This document shows, one piece after another, positions 33,895-43,727 of a DNA stretch of 64,000 nucleotides. The translations under genes and the position numbers were made by a program. The stretch spans positions 1 through 64,000 of the forward strand of contig JALNXD010000008.1 of NCBI GenBank assembly GCA_023230565.1. Reading direction: 5' to 3'. The stretch comes from Syntrophales bacterium. Its GTDB lineage: Bacteria > Desulfobacterota > Syntrophia > Syntrophales > UBA2210. A model generated the notes under the pieces. The model was not told the origin of the DNA and did no database searches. It was given only the letters and a program-made list of their open reading frames with translations. The first letter of the stretch is position 1; every line of letters starts with the position of its first letter.

Positions 33895-36576
33895 ATGCCT
33901 AAAACCAGAGTTTACGAATTGGCCAAAGAGCTTGAAATTGACGCGAAAGACCTCATCCCCCGTCTGGAAAAACTTGGCATAGCGGTGAAGTCTCATTCAA
34001 GTACGCTCGAAAACGAGGAAGTCGAAAGGGTGCGGCGTGAATTCACGTTGGGTGAAAGAGATAAAATAATCGAAAAAAGAGTAAGATCGACAGTTATACG
34101 GCGCAGAGCCATTCGTCAACCTGAAGAGAAAAAAGTTCCGAAGGAAGAAGAGAAAGCTGAAGAGACCCTCGCGCATCCGGAGGGAAAGGAAATTCTTCCG
34201 GAAGAAAAAGTTGCCCCGGCGGCGGGAGAAATAAAGCTCGAAGAGGCCGAGCCGAAACCCGCGGAACCGGAGGAGCAGGAGCCGGTTGCTCCGCATCCGG
34301 AAGAGCCTGCTGTCAAAGAGGCAGAAGCCGAGGCGAAGACGGAAGCGAAAGAACTCTCTGTTGAGAAAGAACGGGAGCGGATGCCGGAAACGGAACTCCA
34401 GGAAGCGCCGGCAACGAAAGAAGAATTACCGGCAACAGAGGTTCGGGAAGCTGAAAAGAAAGCTGAAGCGATCGCGGAACCGGAATCTTCCGTAAAAGAA
34501 GAACCTTCTGTAAAATCAAGGCCTGTACAAGATCAGGAAGCAAAAGCGGAAAAACCAACAAAAGAGCAAAAATTACCCGCCGCAAAGCAGCAGAAAACAC
34601 AGGAAGAAACTGAAGAAGCTATAAAAAAGAAAAGGAAGCCCATATCGATTGTTATCGAAGACGTGCCTGCCAGGAGAAAGGCCTTTATAAAACAGATTGT
34701 CGAGAAAAAAGAACGCCGGGGCAAGCACGAAAGAGAGGCTGAGGCCGTCAAAAGCTGGAAGGAAGAGAAAAAGCAGATTATTTCATCACAAAAGATGAAA
34801 AAGACAGAGATTACGACCCCCAAGGCAATTAAAAGAAGAATAAAGATGGATGATGCGATCAGAGTAGGCGATTTGGCAAAAAAAATGGGGGTAAAAACGA
34901 ATGATGTGATAAGCAAACTTATATCATTAGGGATGATGGTAACCATAAATCAGTCTATCGATGCCGATGTGGCTTCTCTGGTGGCCGGTGAATTCGGATA
35001 CCAGATCGAATTGGTAAATGTAGATTATGAAGAAGCAGTTCCTAAAGCAGAAGCGATACCCGAAAAGCTCAGACCGAGAGCGCCTGTCGTCACGGTGATG
35101 GGGCATGTCGACCACGGAAAAACGTCGTTGCTTGATGCGATTCGCAAAACAAGCGTAACGGAAGATGAGACTGGAGGAATTACTCAGGCTATTGGTGCGT
35201 ATCATGTCCGGCTTAACGACCGCGATATAGTGTTCCTCGATACTCCCGGGCATGAAGCCTTTACGACAATGCGTGCCAGAGGGGCCCGGGTAACTGATAT
35301 CGTGGTTCTTGTAGTTGCCGCAGATGACGGAGTAATGGATCAGACGATAGAAGCAATAAACCATTCTAAAGCGGCCGGAGTGCCAATCATTGTTGCAGTG
35401 AACAAAATAGATAAACCGGGTGCCGATCCGGGCCGGATCAAACAGCAACTTTCCGAGTACGGTCTTGTTCCGGAGGAATGGGGAGGAGAAACAATTTTCG
35501 CCGAAGTGTCGGCCAAACAAAAGGTCGGAATCGAAGAGCTTCTTGAGCTCATTCTTCTTCAGGCCGATATTATGGATTTAAAGGCAGATCCCGACAGACC
35601 GGCAAAAGGAATAATCATTGAGGCGAAATTGGATAAAGGGAGAGGACCGGTTGCAACCGTAATCATCCAGGAGGGAACCCTTAATGAGGGCGATGCTTTT
35701 GTAAGCAAAACGGAATACGGTAAAGTAAGAGCAATGATGGATGACAAAGGTATGCGCGTCCCCGCTGCTGGACCATCAATGCCCGTAGAGGTTATCGGAT
35801 TTTCTAAAGTGCCGGCGGCAGGGGTGGACTTTGTTTCTGTGGAGGATGAAAAGAAAGCACGCAATATAGGAGAATATTGGTTCAGAAAAGAAAGAGAGCG
35901 CAAACTTTCAACTACTTCGAAAATAACCCTTGAGCAACTTTACGAAAGAATAAAAGAAGGTGCAAAAGAACTCAAGATCATTATTAAAGCTGATGTTCAG
36001 GGTTCGGTCGAAGCTCTTTCTGAAGCATTACTTAAGATCGCTTCGGAAGATATCAATCTTAATATACTCCACGCTTCAACGGGCGCGATTACCGAGACAG
36101 ACGTAATGCTCGCTTCTGCTTCTGACGCAGTTATTATAGGATTCCGGATAAGACCCGATGCCCGCATCATGGATTTGGCGGAAAAGGAGGGAGTAGACCT
36201 TAAATTCTATGGAGTTATCTATGAAGCCATTGCGGAAGTCAAAGCGGCAATGGAAGGGCTTCTCGAACCTGTTATGGAAGAAGTCCATGAAGGCTTTGCG
36301 GAAGCGAGAGAGCTTTTCCGTGTACCTAAAATAGGCGTAGTGGCAGGAAGTTATGTAACAGATGGAAAATTAGTTAGAAATTCTTATCTCAGGCTGATTA
36401 GAGACGGTGCAATAGTATACGAAGGCAAATTCCTGTCACTGAAAAGATTTAAAGATGATGTAAAAGAAGTGCAGGCAGGTTTCGAATGCGGAATAGGAAT
36501 CGAAGGATATGATGATATTAAGGCAGGAGATGTAATCGAATCGTATACAAAGAAAAGGATTGAAAGAACATTATAA
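33895..36576 (+). CDS. infB: Translation initiation factor IF-2
   Basis: An 893-residue GTPase that brings initiator tRNA to the ribosome. IF2_N begins at MPKTRVYELAKELEID. A long highly charged Lys/Glu/Pro-rich linker follows (about 75-300), then a second IF2_N-like region. The G domain has GHVDHGKT, DTPGHEAF and NKIDKPGADP, and is followed by beta-barrel and C-terminal domains. ATG 33895 behind CAGGAG starts exactly at the conserved N-terminus; a GTG at 33838 overlapping nusA would add 19 residues. Confidence 0.96.
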   Translation: MPKTRVYELAKELEIDAKDLIPRLEKLGIAVKSHSSTLENEEVERVRREFTLGERDKIIEKRVRSTVIRRRAIRQPEEKKVPKEEEKAEETLAHPEGKEILPEEKVAPAAGEIKLEEAEPKPAEPEEQEPVAPHPEEPAVKEAEAEAKTEAKELSVEKERERMPETELQEAPATKEELPATEVREAEKKAEAIAEPESSVKEEPSVKSRPVQDQEAKAEKPTKEQKLPAAKQQKTQEETEEAIKKKRKPISIVIEDVPARRKAFIKQIVEKKERRGKHEREAEAVKSWKEEKKQIISSQKMKKTEITTPKAIKRRIKMDDAIRVGDLAKKMGVKTNDVISKLISLGMMVTINQSIDADVASLVAGEFGYQIELVNVDYEEAVPKAEAIPEKLRPRAPVVTVMGHVDHGKTSLLDAIRKTSVTEDETGGITQAIGAYHVRLNDRDIVFLDTPGHEAFTTMRARGARVTDIVVLVVAADDGVMDQTIEAINHSKAAGVPIIVAVNKIDKPGADPGRIKQQLSEYGLVPEEWGGETIFAEVSAKQKVGIEELLELILLQADIMDLKADPDRPAKGIIIEAKLDKGRGPVATVIIQEGTLNEGDAFVSKTEYGKVRAMMDDKGMRVPAAGPSMPVEVIGFSKVPAAGVDFVSVEDEKKARNIGEYWFRKERERKLSTTSKITLEQLYERIKEGAKELKIIIKADVQGSVEALSEALLKIASEDINLNILHASTGAITETDVMLASASDAVIIGFRIRPDARIMDLAEKEGVDLKFYGVIYEAIAEVKAAMEGLLEPVMEEVHEGFAEARELFRVPKIGVVAGSYVTDGKLVRNSYLRLIRDGAIVYEGKFLSLKRFKDDVKEVQAGFECGIGIEGYDDIKAGDVIESYTKKRIERTL

Positions 36577-36691
36577 TAAAAATGCCCGAATTGTTTCCGG
36601 ATAAGTAATGAAATAATTTCGGAGCTGCTGTGCTTCTCTTATCCATTTAACGGGAGGCCTGTTTTTTAATAAAAAAGGAGATACACGCTTC

Positions 36692-37030
36692 GTGGTGGTC
36701 GGAACAGGAATCGTAGAGCTTTTTATCCCCGAAAGCCGATCGTTGAAGGAAAAGCGCTCGGTGCTGAAAAGAGTGGTGGGCAGAACGCAACAGACCTTTT
36801 CTCTTTCTATTGCCGAAGTGGGAGAACAAGATAACTGGAAGCGTTCAAAGATAGGTTTTGCAGTTGTGGGAAACGATCGTGGATTTATTGAATCTAAAAT
36901 GGCGCACATTGCGAGATTCATTGAGGACCTTCACCTGGTCGATATACTTGATTTAAAAAAGGAGATTATAAACATATCGAACGGAATGGAAGGACATCTC
37001 CGTTGTAAAGGCAAATTCGATGACGATTAA
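36692..37030 (+). CDS. DUF503 (YlxP-like) protein
   Basis: A 112-residue DUF503 protein, related to B. subtilis YlxP, which is encoded in the same place between infB and rbfA. GIVELFIPESRSLKEKRSVLKRVVGRT is the characteristic start; only part is needed to recognise it. The molecular role is unsettled, possibly ribosome assembly. Start is GTG 36692 or 36695 behind AAGGAG. It overlaps rbfA by 11 bases. Confidence 0.88.
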   Translation: MVVGTGIVELFIPESRSLKEKRSVLKRVVGRTQQTFSLSIAEVGEQDNWKRSKIGFAVVGNDRGFIESKMAHIARFIEDLHLVDILDLKKEIINISNGMEGHLRCKGKFDDD

Positions 37031-37391
37031 AAGAGCTGAAAGGGTTGCAGATCTTATAAAAGAAGAGATTTCACGGATTGTACTGCGGGAAGTGAGAGAC
37101 CCTAGAATCAGGGATATAACAATTACTGAGGTAAAAGTAACGGATGATCTGCGGTTTGCAAGAATTTATTTCACTCCACTCGGAAAAAACAATTTCCATG
37201 AAGATACGATAGCGGGGCTGAGGCAAGCGAAGGGTTTCATGAGAAGAGAATTAGGCAAACAGCTGCGACTTCGATATGTCCCGGACTTGGAATTTTTATT
37301 CGATGAATCTTTTGCCTACGGAGATCGAATAGAAAGAATATTGGCTGACTTGCACAAGGCGGAAAGACCGGATGGTGAAGAGGATAGTTGA
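37020..37391 (+). CDS. rbfA: 30S ribosome-binding factor RbfA
   Basis: A 123-residue KH-fold protein needed for 16S rRNA 5'-end maturation and cold adaptation. The start RAERVADLIKEEISRIVLREVRDPR and the VTDDLRFARIYFT segment are typical. It overlaps both neighbours, with nrnA starting 20 bases before its stop. Confidence 0.95.
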   Translation: MTIKRAERVADLIKEEISRIVLREVRDPRIRDITITEVKVTDDLRFARIYFTPLGKNNFHEDTIAGLRQAKGFMRRELGKQLRLRYVPDLEFLFDESFAYGDRIERILADLHKAERPDGEEDS

Positions 37392-38385
37392 AGTAATACG
37401 TGCATGCCAATCGTTCCTGGTAGTTTTCCATGTAAGGCCGGATGGAGATGCCATAGGGTCCGGGCTCGCCATGTACCATATTTTAAGGGATCTGGGTAAA
37501 GATGTAACGGTATTCAGTCAAGACGAAATACCGCGAGTGTATAGTTTCTTACCCGGAATCGAAGCAGTCAGTCATACATTGGGACCGGTTGAAAGATTCG
37601 ATGCAGTGATATTGCTGGATTGCAGCGAACTGGATCGGGTTGGGACAGAGGCACCGCGAATTGGTTCTATCGGGTATGTGATCAATATCGATCATCATAT
37701 ATCGAATCAGAATGTATCTGAGCTCGCACTGATCGATACGGATTCCAGCTCTACGGGCGAGTTGCTCTTTCGACTTATTGAAGAACTTCGTTGCGGCATT
37801 TCAAAAGATATCGCTGTAAATCTTTACACTGCCATTTTAACCGATACGGGAGCCTTCCGGTATTCGAATACAAAAGCAGATACATTAAGATTGGCAGCAG
37901 CTCTGATAGAAAAAGGGGCGGAGCCCCACATCATCGCTCAAAAAATTTATGAGTCGAAACCTATCGTGCAAATGCGACTGATGGAGTGTGCACTCGGAAC
38001 GCTCGAGATGGATATGGGCGGGAAGGTTGGAGCCATACTTCTTGACCAGAATATGATGAAAGAACGAGGGGCAAAGCCGGAACATACGGAAGGATTGGTC
38101 GATATGGTTCGTTCCATAGAAGGAGTCGAAGTGGCCATTTTTTACTATGAAATGCCCGATCATCAGTATAAGATCAGTTTGCGGTCCAAAGGGGCTGCGA
38201 ATGTTGAGCAAGTTGCCCGGGCACTGGGCGGCGGAGGACACGTAAATGCGGCTGCGTGCAGAGTCGCCGGAAATATCGGCGAAATTAAGGAAACGCTGCG
38301 TACGCTGGTATGCCTGTCCCTAAAGGGCGCTTGCGAAGCAGATACGGGTGCACCGGCCGATGCGTCATATTGGAGAGACAGTTGA
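37372..38385 (+). CDS. nrnA: DHH-family nanoRNase/pAp phosphatase
   Basis: A 337-residue DHH/DHHA1 phosphoesterase that degrades short oligoribonucleotides and 3'-phosphoadenosine 5'-phosphate. Metal-binding motifs are HVRPDGDAIGS (about residue 18), DCSELDR (about 82) and IDHHISN (about 105). The DHHA1 substrate motif LGGGGHVNAAAC is near 280. Its position between rbfA and truB is standard. It ends overlapping the truB start by one base. Confidence 0.93.
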   Translation: MVKRIVEVIRACQSFLVVFHVRPDGDAIGSGLAMYHILRDLGKDVTVFSQDEIPRVYSFLPGIEAVSHTLGPVERFDAVILLDCSELDRVGTEAPRIGSIGYVINIDHHISNQNVSELALIDTDSSSTGELLFRLIEELRCGISKDIAVNLYTAILTDTGAFRYSNTKADTLRLAAALIEKGAEPHIIAQKIYESKPIVQMRLMECALGTLEMDMGGKVGAILLDQNMMKERGAKPEHTEGLVDMVRSIEGVEVAIFYYEMPDHQYKISLRSKGAANVEQVARALGGGGHVNAAACRVAGNIGEIKETLRTLVCLSLKGACEADTGAPADASYWRDS

Positions 38386-39317
38386 TGAATGGCGTCATCG
38401 TAGTTGATAAATCGCAGGGAATGACTTCCTTTGATGTTGTTCGTGATGTAAAAAAGGCTTTGGGGATAAAGAAAGTAGGTCATACGGGAACATTAGATCC
38501 ATCAGCCACCGGAGTACTTCCGCTTTGCATCAATGAGGCTACCAAAGCGGTGCAGTTCTTGACTGTTGCTGACAAGGAATACAGAGCTACCATGAGGCTT
38601 GGGATCACAACCGATACACAAGATATGACAGGAGTAGTCACCGGGCATTCCACTGTCCGCCTTGTGAGGGCAGAAGTGGAAGCAACCGCTAAATTGTTTG
38701 TTGGAAGTATTATGCAAAAAGTGCCGCGGTATTCGGCCTGCAAGTACAAGGGTAAACCTTACTATAAATGGACCCGGGAAGGCGTTAACATCGAACCGCC
38801 GGTAAGAGAAGTGAATATTTACGATATTTGTGTCGAAGATTTTTCTTTGCCTTATGTTTCCCTGCGAATATCTTGTTCGAAGGGCACATACATACGAGCT
38901 CTGTGTTCGGATCTGGGAGAAAGGCTCGGGTGCGGAGCCTGTCTTTCAGACCTTAGAAGAATTCGAAGCGGGAAGTTCAGCGAAGCCGATGCGCTTCGCC
39001 TGGACCATGTCGATGATACTATGAGAGCGGCCGTTATCAAAGAACATCTCATTTCACTTAATGATGCCCTTGACGAATTCCAGGCGATTACGGTTGGTCG
39101 GGATGTGGCAGAAAAAATCCGCGAGGGTTATCAGCCGGAAATAGAAGGGCTTAAAATCCAATATATTCCATTGATTGAAAAAGGTTCCACTGTAAAGATC
39201 GTGACCGAAAACAATGAACTCATAGCGATTGCCAAAATGCTGTTATCCTCTGATGAATTGCCACGGATGAGCGAAAAGGAGCAGGCGGTGAAACTCATGA
39301 GAGTTTTTAATTGTTGA
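38385..39317 (+). CDS. truB: tRNA pseudouridine(55) synthase
   Basis: Makes pseudouridine 55 in the T arm of tRNAs. It starts MNGVIVVDKSQGMTSFDVV. The catalytic aspartate lies in GHTGTLDPSATGVLPLC (about residue 40). The KGTYIRALCSDLGERLG segment follows, and a C-terminal PUA-like domain completes the 310 residues. ATG 38385 follows GGAGAG and overlaps the nrnA stop; a longer frame from 38310 lies within nrnA. Confidence 0.95.
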   Translation: MNGVIVVDKSQGMTSFDVVRDVKKALGIKKVGHTGTLDPSATGVLPLCINEATKAVQFLTVADKEYRATMRLGITTDTQDMTGVVTGHSTVRLVRAEVEATAKLFVGSIMQKVPRYSACKYKGKPYYKWTREGVNIEPPVREVNIYDICVEDFSLPYVSLRISCSKGTYIRALCSDLGERLGCGACLSDLRRIRSGKFSEADALRLDHVDDTMRAAVIKEHLISLNDALDEFQAITVGRDVAEKIREGYQPEIEGLKIQYIPLIEKGSTVKIVTENNELIAIAKMLLSSDELPRMSEKEQAVKLMRVFNC

Positions 39318-39362
39318 GGAAAGTATCTTATTAGAAAGTTCCATAAGGGAGGAATTAAAGCT

Positions 39363-39629
39363 GTGCTAGATGAAGAAAGAAAAAAGGAAATTATAAATGA
39401 TTTTAAAAAACATGAGCAAGATACGGGTTCTTCGGAAGTGCAGATTGCTCTGCTCAGTGCCCGCATAAGTTATTTGACTGAGCATTTCAAAGTTCACAAA
39501 AAGGATCATCATTCGCGCCGCGGATTATTGAAACTTGTCGGACAGAGAAGAAGACTCCTTGACTACCTGAAGAAAAAAGACGTGGAACGGTATCGCGAAA
39601 TCATCAAGCGTCTCGGATTGCGTCGATAA
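39363..39629 (+). CDS. rpsO: 30S ribosomal protein S15
   Basis: An 88-residue primary 16S rRNA-binding protein. The conserved GSSEVQIALLSARI and HKKDHHSRRGLLKLVGQRRR segments are present. The start codon is GTG behind GGGAGG. Its place between truB and pnp is the classic order, and rpsO is often autoregulated through its leader. Confidence 0.96.
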   Translation: MLDEERKKEIINDFKKHEQDTGSSEVQIALLSARISYLTEHFKVHKKDHHSRRGLLKLVGQRRRLLDYLKKKDVERYREIIKRLGLRR

Positions 39630-39655
39630 AAGCTCATAAGGAGAAATAACATACA

Positions 39656-41779
39656 ATGAAAGAAACGTTTACTGCAAATTTTGCAGGAAAAGAGATATCA
39701 ATTAAAATGAACTATGTGGCAGGCCAGGCGAACGGTGCATATGTCTGCTACGGTGACACGGTTGTCCTGGTAACTGCCGCGGCACAGGCAAGCAGGCGCG
39801 AGGGGGGTGATTTCCTGCCCCTGACTGTTGATTACCAGGAAATGACTTCGGCAGCAGGAAAAATCCCTGGCGGCTTTTTTAAGCGTGAAGGGCGTCCAAA
39901 TGAAAAAGAGACATTGACCTCCAGGTTTATAGATCGTTCCATACGACCTCTTTTTCCGAAAGGGTACAACAGCGAAACGCAGATTGTTGCCACAGTCTTT
40001 TCATATGACAGCGACAGCGGTTCGGATATTGCCGCAATGCTTGGAGCTTCGGCGGCACTTACTGTTTCGGATATTCCCTTCAACGGGCCCATTGCCGGGG
40101 TTAGAATCGGAAAAGATGGAGATACCTTGCTTTGCAACCCTCCGCTCGATGTAATGGAGAAAAGCGATTTGGATCTTTTCATGGTGGGAAAAAAAGGTGA
40201 AACCGATTCTGCAACAGGGGAATACAGGATTGATCTTGTAATGGTAGAAGGAAGTTCCGATGAAATATCTGAAGATAAAGTTATCGAGGCGATTAATTTC
40301 GGATTGAAATCGATCAGACCGATCATCGATCTTCAGGATGAAATGCGCAGGGCTGTGGGGAAAATCAAACAGAACATTGCAATAACAGAGGAAGGCGAAG
40401 ACCTCCGCCAGACTGTGGAATTACGCAGTGCAGAAGAATTTACACGCGCATATAGGATACCGAAAAAGCAGGAACGCTATCAAGAACTCGACAGGATAAG
40501 AAAAGCAGTTATCGATGATATGGAAAGCGATGATGCCGCCCGCAATGCACAACTTGCATCGATTATCGATGCAGTTGAAAAAAACATATTGAGAAATATG
40601 ATTATCAATGAGGGCGTCAGGATAGACGGCCGTTTCCATACCGATATCAGACCGATAACATGTGAAGTGGGGGTTCTGCCTCGAACTCACGGGTCTGCCA
40701 TCTTTACACGCGGTGAAACTCAGGCAATGGTAATACTGACCCTGGGAACCTCGTCGGATGAACAGAGAATGGACAGCATAGGCGGAGAAGAATTAAGAAC
40801 TTTTATGCTTCACTATAATTTTCCCCCTTACAGTGTGGGCGAAGTCCGTTCTTTAAGAAGTCCGGGCAGGAGAGAAATCGGCCATGGAGCCTTAGCTCGC
40901 CGGGCACTTCTTCCAGTAGTACCGTTGACTGAAAAATTCCCTTATACAATTCGCGTTGTCTCGGACATACTCTCATCAAACGGTTCGTCTTCCATGGCGA
41001 CGGTATGCGGAGGAACTCTGGCGCTTTTGGATGGAGGCGTTCCCATTAAGGAAATGGTGGCCGGTATTGCAATGGGGCTTTTGAAAGAGGGTGAAAAAAT
41101 TGTAATTCTATCAGATATCCTTGGAGATGAAGATCATGCGGGGGATATGGATTTCAAGGTCTGCGGCACCCGCAATGGAATTACGGCAATGCAGATGGAT
41201 ATTAAAATAGACGGTATCACCGAAGAAATCTTGAGGAAAGCTCTCTATCAGGCAAGAAATGGAAGATTTCATATACTCGATACCATGGAACAAACCATTT
41301 CAATGCCTCGCCCCGAACTATCTACCTACGCACCCAGGATAACAACATTGAAAATAAATCCTGAGCGAATCAGAGATGTAATTGGTACCGGAGGGAAAAA
41401 CATCAGGCACATCATAAGCGAAACCGGTGTGGTTATAGACGTGGAAGATGATGGTACGGTAACCATTGCCTCAAGCGATTCGCAGGCAACTGTCAAAGCA
41501 ATTGCCATGGTCAAGGCGCTTACTGAAGAAGCAGAAGTAGGTAAAATATATACAGGAATAGTAAAGAGAGTTGTCGATTTCGGTGCGTTCGTGGAAATAT
41601 TGCCGGGTACCGACGGATTGGTGCACATCTCACAGCTTGAGAACAGGAGAGTGAGCAAGGTGACGGACGTTGTCAATGAAGGCGATACAGTTACTGTGAA
41701 GGTGATAGACATCGACAAGAACGGAAAGATAAGGCTCAGCAGAAAAGACGCTCTTGAAGAAACGAAAACAGAACCGTAG
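39656..41779 (+). CDS. pnp: Polynucleotide phosphorylase
   Basis: A 707-residue trimeric 3'-5' phosphorolytic exoribonuclease for mRNA turnover. Two RNase PH domains flank a helical linker (the second carries SDILSSNGSSSMATVCGGTL and GDEDHAGDMDFKVCGT), followed by KH (about 555-615; IGTGGKNIRHI) and S1 (about 620-690; GKIYTGIVKRVVDFGAFV) domains. AAGGAG precedes the ATG. It closes the rimP-pnp operon, with a strong terminator 45 bases downstream. Confidence 0.97.
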   Translation: MKETFTANFAGKEISIKMNYVAGQANGAYVCYGDTVVLVTAAAQASRREGGDFLPLTVDYQEMTSAAGKIPGGFFKREGRPNEKETLTSRFIDRSIRPLFPKGYNSETQIVATVFSYDSDSGSDIAAMLGASAALTVSDIPFNGPIAGVRIGKDGDTLLCNPPLDVMEKSDLDLFMVGKKGETDSATGEYRIDLVMVEGSSDEISEDKVIEAINFGLKSIRPIIDLQDEMRRAVGKIKQNIAITEEGEDLRQTVELRSAEEFTRAYRIPKKQERYQELDRIRKAVIDDMESDDAARNAQLASIIDAVEKNILRNMIINEGVRIDGRFHTDIRPITCEVGVLPRTHGSAIFTRGETQAMVILTLGTSSDEQRMDSIGGEELRTFMLHYNFPPYSVGEVRSLRSPGRREIGHGALARRALLPVVPLTEKFPYTIRVVSDILSSNGSSSMATVCGGTLALLDGGVPIKEMVAGIAMGLLKEGEKIVILSDILGDEDHAGDMDFKVCGTRNGITAMQMDIKIDGITEEILRKALYQARNGRFHILDTMEQTISMPRPELSTYAPRITTLKINPERIRDVIGTGGKNIRHIISETGVVIDVEDDGTVTIASSDSQATVKAIAMVKALTEEAEVGKIYTGIVKRVVDFGAFVEILPGTDGLVHISQLENRRVSKVTDVVNEGDTVTVKVIDIDKNGKIRLSRKDALEETKTEP

Positions 41780-41823
41780 TATTCGTATGGCGGGTATTTG
41801 CCGCAATGATTGAATCCTCAATT

Positions 41824-41866
41824 GAAACCTTTGCTTCAGCAAAGGTTTCAGTATCTTCTTTTTTTT
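41824..41866 (+). terminator. Rho-independent terminator after pnp
   Basis: GAAACCTTTGC-TTCA-GCAAAGGTTTC is a perfect 11-base-pair stem with tetraloop (41824-41849), followed by a T-rich tract with eight consecutive Ts near 41859-41866. It ends the long translation operon. Confidence 0.9.
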
Positions 41867-41926
41867 CAATTAAAAGATTATTGCAAAAAGTCTTTTATAG
41901 CTCAGCCTTTCACCCATAGGGGTCAG

Positions 41927-42376
41927 ATGACGCACACAATCATCGTTCCAATCAGAAGAATCGGAAGTGCAGGTGACTTGCCGATGCCTGACTATATGTC
42001 TCCAGGCGCTTCGGGAGTGGATCTTTATGCAGCTGTCAATCATGATGAAGTGCTTGATCCCGGAACGAGAAAACTGATTCCCACCGGTATCGAAATTGCT
42101 CTTCCTGACGGGTTTGAAGCACAGATCAGGCCAAGAAGCGGGCTTGCGATCCACAATGGAGTGACTCTTCTCAATTCTCCAGGAACAATTGATGCTGATT
42201 ACAGAGGAGAAATCAAGATTATTTTAATTAACCTTGGTACCGAACCTTTTGTGATAAAAAGAGGAGATCGAATAGCCCAAATGGTAGTTCATTCTATATG
42301 CCGGGTCAGTTGGCGCGAAGTCGATGAACTGAAAAAAACATTGCGAAATGACGGCGGGTTCGGTCATACAGGCTGA
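41927..42376 (+). CDS. dut: dUTP diphosphatase
   Basis: Hydrolyses dUTP to dUMP and pyrophosphate, keeping uracil out of DNA and supplying dTMP synthesis. All five trimeric dUTPase motifs are present: SGVDLYA, PRSGLA, GTIDADYRGEI, RIAQMV and the C-terminal GGFGHTG. The 149-residue form starts at ATG 41927 behind AGGGG; a longer frame from 41810 would cross the pnp terminator. Confidence 0.95.
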   Translation: MTHTIIVPIRRIGSAGDLPMPDYMSPGASGVDLYAAVNHDEVLDPGTRKLIPTGIEIALPDGFEAQIRPRSGLAIHNGVTLLNSPGTIDADYRGEIKIILINLGTEPFVIKRGDRIAQMVVHSICRVSWREVDELKKTLRNDGGFGHTG

Positions 42377-42509
42377 GAATAAGATAAGAACCCCGTCTTG
42401 CTGGGTTTCAAAATGCAGGAAAGTGTGAGACTTTGCACATAATATTGATTATTTATTGAATTTAGAATGCCTTTGGTATATTGATACGCAACGGAGAGAA
42501 TGATATTTC

Positions 42510-43691
42510 ATGAATACACATGCCGTTTCGAAAACATATCAGGAAATAAACAGAAAGATAAAAGAAGGGAAAGCCGTTGTAGTCACAGCTGAAGAAATAA
42601 TTGATATTGTTGAAAAAAAAGGTGAGGTTGAGGCTGCACGGACCGTGGATGTCGTTACTACGGGAACATTTGGTCTAATGTGTTCCTCAGGGGCCTTTCT
42701 CAACTTCGGACATACGTCGCCCAAAATAAAAGCAACGAGGGTATGGCTTAACAATGTCCCTGCATATGGAGGAATTGCCGCTGTTGACTGTTATATAGGG
42801 GCAACAGCTGTTGTGGAAGACGACCCTCTCAACAGCATACATCCGGGAGAATTCAATTATGGAGGGGGGCACGTCATAGAGGATCTGGTCGCGGGGAATA
42901 TGATAAAGCTGAGGGTCGAAGGGTATGGAACGGATTGCTATCCTGCCCGCAAATATGAGAAAAGTGTAACAATTCACGATCTAAGGGACGCGATTCTTTT
43001 TAACCCGAGAAATGCCTATCAGAATTACAACTGCGCTGTAAACATGTCTGACAGGACAATTTACACCTACATGGGGGTTCTTCGCCCAATGATGGCGAAC
43101 GCAAACTATTCCACTTCGGGTCAGCTCAGTCCCCTATTGAATGATCCCTATTTTTTGACAATCGGGATAGGCACCCGTATTTTTCTGGGGGGTGCTCAGG
43201 GGTATATTGCCTGGCAAGGTACACAGCATAACTGGAATGTAGAGCGCGGGCAAAACGGTGTTCCCAGGGAGGGTGCCGGGACCATTGCAGCAATCGGCAA
43301 TCTAAAAGAAATGAGTCCTCAATGGCTTGTAGGGGCAAGCGTTCTTGGATACGGCGTATCGCTTTATGTGGGCATAGGCGTTCCTATTCCCGTATTAAAT
43401 GAGGAAATTGTCCGATTTACAGCCGTTAAAGACGATGACATATATGCCCAAATCTACGATTATGGTGTCGACTATCCAAATGGAGCCGCGAAAAGCGTCG
43501 GTGAAGCATCTTATAAAGAGTTGCGGAGCGGTAAGATTAAGCTAAATGGGAAAAAAATTGACACAGCTCCAATGTCAAGCTACTATAAAGCGCGTGAAAT
43601 CGCATATATCCTGAAAGAGTGGATCGAAAGAGGAGATTTCCTTTTGAGCGAACCGCACCAGCTTATTCCGTCTGGTAAAATCGGTAATTAG
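42510..43691 (+). CDS. DUF39 homocysteine-biosynthesis (aspartate semialdehyde sulfurtransferase) protein
   Basis: A 393-residue DUF39 protein. Homologues in methanogens and sulfate reducers make homocysteine from aspartate semialdehyde and a sulfide-derived sulfur, bypassing homoserine acyl esters. GTFGLMCSSGAFLNFGH (cysteine about residue 58) and GYGTDCYPARKYEKSVT (about 143) hold conserved cysteines. The characterised systems pair it with a small NIL/ferredoxin partner; none is adjacent here. The gene stands between dut and the cell-division/pilus region and seems monocistronic. Family assignment is firm, activity is inferred. Confidence 0.9.
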   Translation: MNTHAVSKTYQEINRKIKEGKAVVVTAEEIIDIVEKKGEVEAARTVDVVTTGTFGLMCSSGAFLNFGHTSPKIKATRVWLNNVPAYGGIAAVDCYIGATAVVEDDPLNSIHPGEFNYGGGHVIEDLVAGNMIKLRVEGYGTDCYPARKYEKSVTIHDLRDAILFNPRNAYQNYNCAVNMSDRTIYTYMGVLRPMMANANYSTSGQLSPLLNDPYFLTIGIGTRIFLGGAQGYIAWQGTQHNWNVERGQNGVPREGAGTIAAIGNLKEMSPQWLVGASVLGYGVSLYVGIGVPIPVLNEEIVRFTAVKDDDIYAQIYDYGVDYPNGAAKSVGEASYKELRSGKIKLNGKKIDTAPMSSYYKAREIAYILKEWIERGDFLLSEPHQLIPSGKIGN

Positions 43692-43727
43692 GCAGGCAGC
43701 CGCCGCTGCGGCCGGGTAAAAAGCTGA

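Noticed and set aside
42385..42412. Hairpin AACCC/GGGTT after dut as terminator
   Set aside because: Only five base pairs and no T-run.
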